From the NCBI RefSeq assembly GCF_034676705.1, contig NZ_JAUCBS010000005.1:248001-312000 (forward strand): a DNA stretch of 64,000 nt. Reading direction: 5' to 3'. The notes below the pieces were generated by a model. It was not told the origin of the DNA, searched no databases, and saw only the letters and a program-made list of their open reading frames with translations. The stretch is from Gemmobacter sp. (GTDB lineage: Bacteria; Pseudomonadota; Alphaproteobacteria; Rhodobacterales; Rhodobacteraceae). Below, one piece after another: positions 59,812-64,000 of the stretch; position 1 is the first letter of the stretch; every line of letters begins with the position of its first letter. The translations under genes and the position numbers were made by a program.

Positions 59812-60816
59812 ATGACAGACCGCCAGGCCCAACTTGACCAATCCATCCAGCGCATCGTCGAGGCGATCGACCGCGACTCGTCCGTGTCGCTGTCGGTGCA
59901 GTTGAAAGGCGCGATCGAGTTCGGGATTGCCCTGGGCGATCTGCCCGCCGGGGCGCGGATGCCCTCGGTCCGGCAGATGGCGGGCATGCTGGGCATGTCG
60001 CCTGTCACGGTGTCGGGGGTGTATTCGACCCTGCAAGGTGCGGGCCATATCGAGGCGCGCGTCGGCTCTGGCACCTTTGTGCGCGAGGCGGTGGCGGGCC
60101 GCCCGGTGGCCGACCTGCGCGACCTGGACCGGCGGATTGCCGAACTGGTGGATCTGGGCCGCAAGCTGGGCATCGGCCCGGCGGAACTGGCCACCCGCAT
60201 CTCGCACAGCGGGAACCGTCCGCCGCAGGCGCTGAGGCTGCTGATGCTGGGGAATTTCCACGCTACCACGGCCTCTTATGCCGATGCGTTGCAGCCGTTT
60301 CTGGCGCCGCAGGACCAGATCTTCATCACGACCCTGCAAGATGGCCATGGCCCCGACGCCTGCCCCGACCCCGATCTGGTGATTGCCCCGCGCACCCTGT
60401 TGCCGCAGGCGGCCGGGATGTTTCCGCGCGCCGAGTGTTTCGGCCTGACGCTGATCCCGGATCAGGCCACCCGAGTGTCACTGGCGACTGTATCACCTGA
60501 TGCCCGCGTGGTGGCCTATTCCTATTTCCCGGGCTTCGTCACCTCGATGAAGGCGGGGGTCATCCGCTTTGCCCCGCACGTCACCCGGCTGACCATGGTC
60601 GTGCATGGCGACCCCGAGGCCGAGGCGCAGCTGGCGGCCGCCGATGTCATCGTCTACGCCTCGGGCACGGAACGGCTGTTCACCGACCTGCCCCCCGGGC
60701 AGAGCAGTTTCGAATATCACCATACCCCCGACAGCAATGCCGTCCGCTCGGAACTGGTTCCGATGCTGGAGGCGCTGCGCATCCGTCCGCCCGGCCGCAA
60801 GGAGCCTGCCCCGTGA
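59812..60816 (+). CDS. GntR-family transcriptional regulator with a large C-terminal effector domain
   Basis: A 334-residue regulator. The winged helix lies at about residues 25-95 (LPAGARMPSVRQMAGMLGMSPVTVSGVYSTLQ, given as overlapping motifs ARMPSVRQMAGML and MSPVTVSGVYSTL; then GSGTFVRE). The effector part of about 200 residues resembles periplasmic-binding-type domains, not FCD, UTRA or aminotransferase. It is divergent from the peptide ABC operon and is first in the operon with the creatininase-family, ketopantoate-reductase-like, SDR and deacetylase genes, so it probably controls both. It overlaps the next gene by four bases. Confidence 0.85.
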   Translation: MTDRQAQLDQSIQRIVEAIDRDSSVSLSVQLKGAIEFGIALGDLPAGARMPSVRQMAGMLGMSPVTVSGVYSTLQGAGHIEARVGSGTFVREAVAGRPVADLRDLDRRIAELVDLGRKLGIGPAELATRISHSGNRPPQALRLLMLGNFHATTASYADALQPFLAPQDQIFITTLQDGHGPDACPDPDLVIAPRTLLPQAAGMFPRAECFGLTLIPDQATRVSLATVSPDARVVAYSYFPGFVTSMKAGVIRFAPHVTRLTMVVHGDPEAEAQLAAADVIVYASGTERLFTDLPPGQSSFEYHHTPDSNAVRSELVPMLEALRIRPPGRKEPAP

Positions 60817-61514
60817 AGATTTCCGACAGCAACTGGTTCGAGATCGAAAAGTATCTGGAAACCGACGACCGCTGCGTCCTGCCGCTGGGCAGCACCGAAC
60901 AGCATGCCTGGCTTAGCCTGTCGGTGGATTCGATCCTGTCGGAAAAGGTCGCGGCGGATGCGGCGGAACCGCTGGGCGTGCCGGTGTTTCCGGCGGTGCC
61001 CTATGGGTTGACGCCGTATTTCATGGCCTTTCCGGGCAGCGTATCGCTGAAGCTGACGACCTATGCCGCGCTGATCCGCGATATTCTGGACAGCCTCTAT
61101 GCCACGGGATTCCGCCGCGTGCTGATCGTGAATGGCCATGGTGGCAATTCGCCCGTCCAGCCCGTGACCATGGAATGGATGGAGGCGAACCCCGGCGCCC
61201 GCTGTCGGTTCCACGACTGGTGGCGCGCGCCGAAAACCTGGGACTGCGTGCAGGGGATTGATCCGGTCGCCAGCCATGCCAGCTGGATGGAAAACTTCCC
61301 CTGGACCCGGCTGGCCGGCCGCCAGATGCCCCCCGAACAGAAACCCTTCGTCGATTTCAGCCGCCTGCGCGACCGCAACGCGGCCGGTGTGCGCGCGCTG
61401 ATCGGCGATGGCAACTATGGCGGGCACTACCAGAAGCCCGATGCCGACATGGACCGGCTATGGCAGGTCGCCGTGCAGGAAACCCGCGATCTGCTGGCGG
61501 GGGATTGGGCATGA
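60813..61514 (+). CDS. Creatininase-family amidohydrolase
   Basis: A 233-residue member of the creatininase family. Metal ligands are expected at Glu29 and His31 (PLGSTEQHA) and around NGHGGN at 107-112. Members open cyclic or linear amides (creatinine, guanidino compounds, formamides). The segment that often reads S-x-H-H before FPGT reads TPYF before FPGS here, so the substrate may differ from creatinine. The start is a GTG at 60813 overlapping the regulator stop (GTGA). It is part of a tightly packed plus-strand operon. Confidence 0.85.
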   Translation: MKISDSNWFEIEKYLETDDRCVLPLGSTEQHAWLSLSVDSILSEKVAADAAEPLGVPVFPAVPYGLTPYFMAFPGSVSLKLTTYAALIRDILDSLYATGFRRVLIVNGHGGNSPVQPVTMEWMEANPGARCRFHDWWRAPKTWDCVQGIDPVASHASWMENFPWTRLAGRQMPPEQKPFVDFSRLRDRNAAGVRALIGDGNYGGHYQKPDADMDRLWQVAVQETRDLLAGDWA

Positions 61515-62518
61515 CCGACCCCATCCTGATCTGGGGCGCCGGTGCCATCGGCGGTGTGCTGGGCGCCTATTTCGCCAGGGCCGGCCATGCGGTGCATATG
61601 GTCGATGTGGTGGAGGACCATGTTCAGGCGATGCGCACCACCGGCCTGCGGATCACCGGCCCGGTCGAGGAGTTTACCCAGGTGCTGCCCGCCAGCACGC
61701 CCGCAGAGCTGACCGGCCACTACAGCCGGATCTTCCTTGCGGTAAAGGCGCATCATACCGTGCCGGCGATGGAAATGCTGATCCCGCATCTGGCGCCGGG
61801 CGGCTATGTCGTGTCGGCCCAGAACGGGCTGAACGAACTGACCATTGCCCGGATGATCGGGGCCGACCGGACGGTGGGCTGTTTCGTCAACTTTGGCGCC
61901 GACTGGCACGGGCCGGGGCAGATCCTGCTCGGCAACCGGGGCGGCATCGCCGTGGGCGAGCTGGACGGCCAGATGACCGACCGCGCGCGCGAGGTGCATG
62001 GCCTGCTGCAACTGGTGGAACCCGATGCCGCGCTGACCGACAACATCATGGGCTATCTGTGGGGCAAGATGGGCTATGGCGCGCTGCTGTTCGCCACCGC
62101 GCTGACGCCGCTGTCCATGTCCGATGCGATGGAGCGCCCGCAGTCCCGCGCCAGCTATGTCGCGCTGGGGCACGAGGTGATGCAGCTGGCGCAGGCCATG
62201 GGGGCGCAGCCGATCAGCATCTACGGCTTTGATCCGGCGGCGTTTCTGGCACTGGACCAGGCTGCGATGCAAGCCTCGCTGGAACGGATGATCGCGAACA
62301 ACCGCAAGACCGCCAAAACCCATTCCGGGATCTGGCGCGACCTTGCCGTGCGCAAGCGCAAGACCGAGGTGGATGCCCAGATCGGCGTGATGGTCGACAT
62401 GGGCGCCAAGGCCGGCGTGCCGATGCCGGTGGTCACGAAACTGGTGGGCCTGATCCACGATATCGAGGATGGCCGCCGGGTGCAGGCCGATACCCTTGCT
62501 GACGATCTGGTGGCATGA
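61511..62518 (+). CDS. Ketopantoate reductase-like (2-dehydropantoate 2-reductase family) oxidoreductase
   Basis: A 335-residue PanE/ApbA-type protein. The Rossmann motif is ILIWGAGAIGGVLGAYFARAG near the N-terminus (quoted in parts: ILIWGAGAIGG and AYFARAGH). It has AVKAHHT, SAQNGLNE and a C-terminal ketopantoate-like domain with WGKMGY. It reduces a 2-oxoacid or oxidises a hydroxyacid with NAD(P)H. In this catabolic operon it is unlikely to serve pantothenate synthesis. Four-base overlaps with both neighbours. Confidence 0.84.
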   Translation: MTDPILIWGAGAIGGVLGAYFARAGHAVHMVDVVEDHVQAMRTTGLRITGPVEEFTQVLPASTPAELTGHYSRIFLAVKAHHTVPAMEMLIPHLAPGGYVVSAQNGLNELTIARMIGADRTVGCFVNFGADWHGPGQILLGNRGGIAVGELDGQMTDRAREVHGLLQLVEPDAALTDNIMGYLWGKMGYGALLFATALTPLSMSDAMERPQSRASYVALGHEVMQLAQAMGAQPISIYGFDPAAFLALDQAAMQASLERMIANNRKTAKTHSGIWRDLAVRKRKTEVDAQIGVMVDMGAKAGVPMPVVTKLVGLIHDIEDGRRVQADTLADDLVA

Positions 62519-63270
62519 TGGACCTGCGACTGGACGGACAGGTTTTCGCGGTCACTGGCGCCGCGCAGGGCATTGGGGCGGCGATTGCCCGTGAACTGGC
62601 GGCCGCCGGCGCGCAGGTGGCAGCGGTGGATATTGATGCCGGCGGCATGGCCCCGCTGGCGGCCGAAGGCATGACCCTGCATGCCGCCGATCTGGGCAGC
62701 CGCGCCGGGGCTGCCGGCGCCATGGCCGACGTGATTGCCCGGCATGGCCGGATCGACGGGCTGGTCACCTCGGCCGGCGGGGTGCGTGGGCAGGTCGGCC
62801 GGCCCATCGAGGACATCGGCGAAGACGACTGGCGCGTGATCTTTCAGGCCAATGTCGATGCGGCCATGTGGTGCGCCCAAGGGGTCGCCCCGGCGATGAA
62901 GGCGGCGGGGCACGGCCGGATCGTCACCATCACCTCGGGGGCGGGGCTGCGGCCCAGCCTGACGGGGATCCAGGCCTATGCCTCGGCCAAGCATGCGCTG
63001 GTCGGGCTGACGAAACAGCTGGCGCTGGAACTGGGGCCGTTCGGGATTACCGTCAATTCGGTGGCGCCGGGTTTCGTGCGCTCGAACCCGTCGACCGAAA
63101 AGCAATGGCACGCCATGGGGGCCGACAAGCAACAGGCGGTGCTGAACCGTATCAACATGCGCCGTCTGGGCCGCGCACAGGACATTGCCGATGCGGTGAT
63201 GTTCCTGGCCTCGGACCGCGCCGGATGGATCAGCGGGCAGATCCTGTCCGTGGATGGAGGACACGCATGA
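62515..63270 (+). CDS. Short-chain dehydrogenase/reductase (SDR)
   Basis: A 251-residue classical SDR. TGAAQGIGAAIA binds the cofactor (about residues 14-25). The catalytic Ser lies in TITSG and the Tyr/Lys pair in YASAKHA. C-terminal APGFVRSNPST and GQILSVDGGHA complete the family pattern. It oxidises or reduces a secondary alcohol or ketone. The ATG at 62515 is adjacent to a second ATG. It sits between the ketopantoate-reductase-like and deacetylase genes with overlapping ends. Confidence 0.9.
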   Translation: MMDLRLDGQVFAVTGAAQGIGAAIARELAAAGAQVAAVDIDAGGMAPLAAEGMTLHAADLGSRAGAAGAMADVIARHGRIDGLVTSAGGVRGQVGRPIEDIGEDDWRVIFQANVDAAMWCAQGVAPAMKAAGHGRIVTITSGAGLRPSLTGIQAYASAKHALVGLTKQLALELGPFGITVNSVAPGFVRSNPSTEKQWHAMGADKQQAVLNRINMRRLGRAQDIADAVMFLASDRAGWISGQILSVDGGHA

Positions 63271-64000
63271 GCTTTGCCCCCGATACCCCCCCGCAGGACT
63301 GGGACGAACCCACCTGGCGTGGGCTGGTGGAATTTGTCCGGGCCGGGCAGTCGCTGAAGCCGGCGCAATGGCCGGGCGGGGCGCGCTGTGCCGTCGCGCT
63401 CAGCTTCGACAGCGATCACGAGACCAACGAGCTGCGCGACGGCGGCAATTCCATCGGGCGGCTGTCCTGGGGGCAATACGGCAACCGCCGTGGCATTCCC
63501 CGCATCCGGCAGGTGCTGGACCGTTTCGACGTGCGGGCGAGCTTCTTCGTGCCCGGCGTGGCCGCCGAGATCTACCCCGACGAGCAACGCTCGCTGGCAG
63601 ATGATGGCCACGAGATCGCCCTGCACGGCTGGATCCACGAGGTGAACACCAAGGTTCCCCCCGCGCAGGAACGCGAGCTGATGCTGCGCGCCGCCGATAC
63701 GCTGGAGCGGGTCTCGGGGGTCCGTCCCGTGGGAATGCGCACGCCGTCCTGGGACTACAGCCCCACGACCCTTGCCATCGCCGAGGAACTGGGGCTGGTC
63801 TACGACAGCTCGCTGTTCGCCGACGACGACCCCTACGAGATCGTCCACAAGGGCCGTCCCACCGGCATCGTGGAACTGCCGGTGGAGTGGATCCGCGACG
63901 ACGCGCCTTACTTCATGATGAACCGTTTCGGCGCCCAGCGGCCCTATACGCCGCCTGCCGATGTGCTGGACATCTTCCTGCGCGAATTCGAAGGCGCCTA
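63267..64000 (+). CDS. Polysaccharide deacetylase-family hydrolase (PuuE-like), cut by the right edge
   Basis: The first 244 residues are visible from the ATG at 63267. The NodB-type catalytic Asp is in ALSFDSDHET, and the zinc-binding H-x3-H is in EIALHGWIHEV. TPSWDYSPTT and LVYDSSLFADDDPYE follow. This pattern matches the allantoinase PuuE/cyclic-imide hydrolase branch more than cell-wall deacetylases. With the creatininase-family gene in the same operon, hydrolysis of an amide-type substrate is likely. The C-terminus is outside the window. Confidence 0.86.
   Translation, partial: MSFAPDTPPQDWDEPTWRGLVEFVRAGQSLKPAQWPGGARCAVALSFDSDHETNELRDGGNSIGRLSWGQYGNRRGIPRIRQVLDRFDVRASFFVPGVAAEIYPDEQRSLADDGHEIALHGWIHEVNTKVPPAQERELMLRAADTLERVSGVRPVGMRTPSWDYSPTTLAIAEELGLVYDSSLFADDDPYEIVHKGRPTGIVELPVEWIRDDAPYFMMNRFGAQRPYTPPADVLDIFLREFEGA

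Overview
The window is high-GC DNA from an alphaproteobacterium, most likely a member of the Rhodobacteraceae close to Paracoccus or Rhodobacter. This rests on the protein styles, the density of ABC and TRAP uptake systems, ATGA-coupled operons, and an intergenic element ending in a GATATTTG-ATCAGAGCGA tail of the kind common in that family. It carries a complete plasmid replication and partition module (parB-parA, iteron origin, repA, 33445-37602), so the molecule is probably a megaplasmid or chromid. No rRNA, tRNA or CRISPR array was seen.

Left part (1-11623). A minus-strand operon runs from 8995 off the left edge: a DapA-like aldolase/lyase, an FMN 2-hydroxyacid oxidase, and a polyamine-type ABC transporter interleaved with hydantoinase/oxoprolinase subunits HyuB and HyuA. 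A divergent XRE-cupin regulator (9156-9767) is the likely controller. A near-palindrome beside it recurs just upstream of the ABC ATPase gene, inside the oxidase coding sequence. Next comes a three-gene plus-strand run with overlapping ends: parD-like antitoxin, parE-like toxin and a tyrosine recombinase.

Central catabolic block (11620-33224). After an MFS carrier, a long minus-strand run from 24114 to 13004 holds a PLP C-S lyase, a TAXI-TRAP uptake system, an Asp/Glu-type racemase, a three-subunit FAD/2Fe-2S amine (opine or D-amino acid type) dehydrogenase, a GntR regulator, a molybdopterin S-/N-oxide reductase and a RidA deaminase. Together they look like uptake and breakdown of an oxidised, possibly D-configured or N-substituted, sulfur amino acid. 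Beside it lie a quinone reductase sharing a promoter motif with the lyase, an AhpD-like protein, an AceE-like 2-oxoacid dehydrogenase with a divergent Lrp regulator (an mdeB/mdeR-like pair), and an acyl-CoA operon (nitronate monooxygenase, enoyl-CoA hydratase, acyl-CoA ligase, quinone reductase).

Replicon core (33225-37602). parA and parB are divergent from repA. The 498 bp between them hold at least four direct iterons with an exact 22-bp period, further copies in both orientations, a perfect DnaA box and an AT-richer stretch.

Right part (37599-64000). A fused indolepyruvate ferredoxin oxidoreductase and a GlcD-type FAD dehydrogenase are divergent from an acuI-like acryloyl-CoA reductase and a crotonase. 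A feruloyl-CoA-synthetase-like ligase, a GntR/FCD regulator and a second polyamine-type ABC transporter follow. An identical 14-bp palindrome in two divergent promoters links these operons into one probable regulon. Then come a MaoC hydratase, a regulator with two TetR DNA-binding domains, a dipeptide ABC transporter operon with an M32 carboxypeptidase, and a divergent operon of a GntR regulator, creatininase-family hydrolase, ketopantoate-reductase-like enzyme, SDR and a polysaccharide-deacetylase-family enzyme cut by the right edge. All four periplasmic solute-binding protein genes are followed by a strong GC hairpin.
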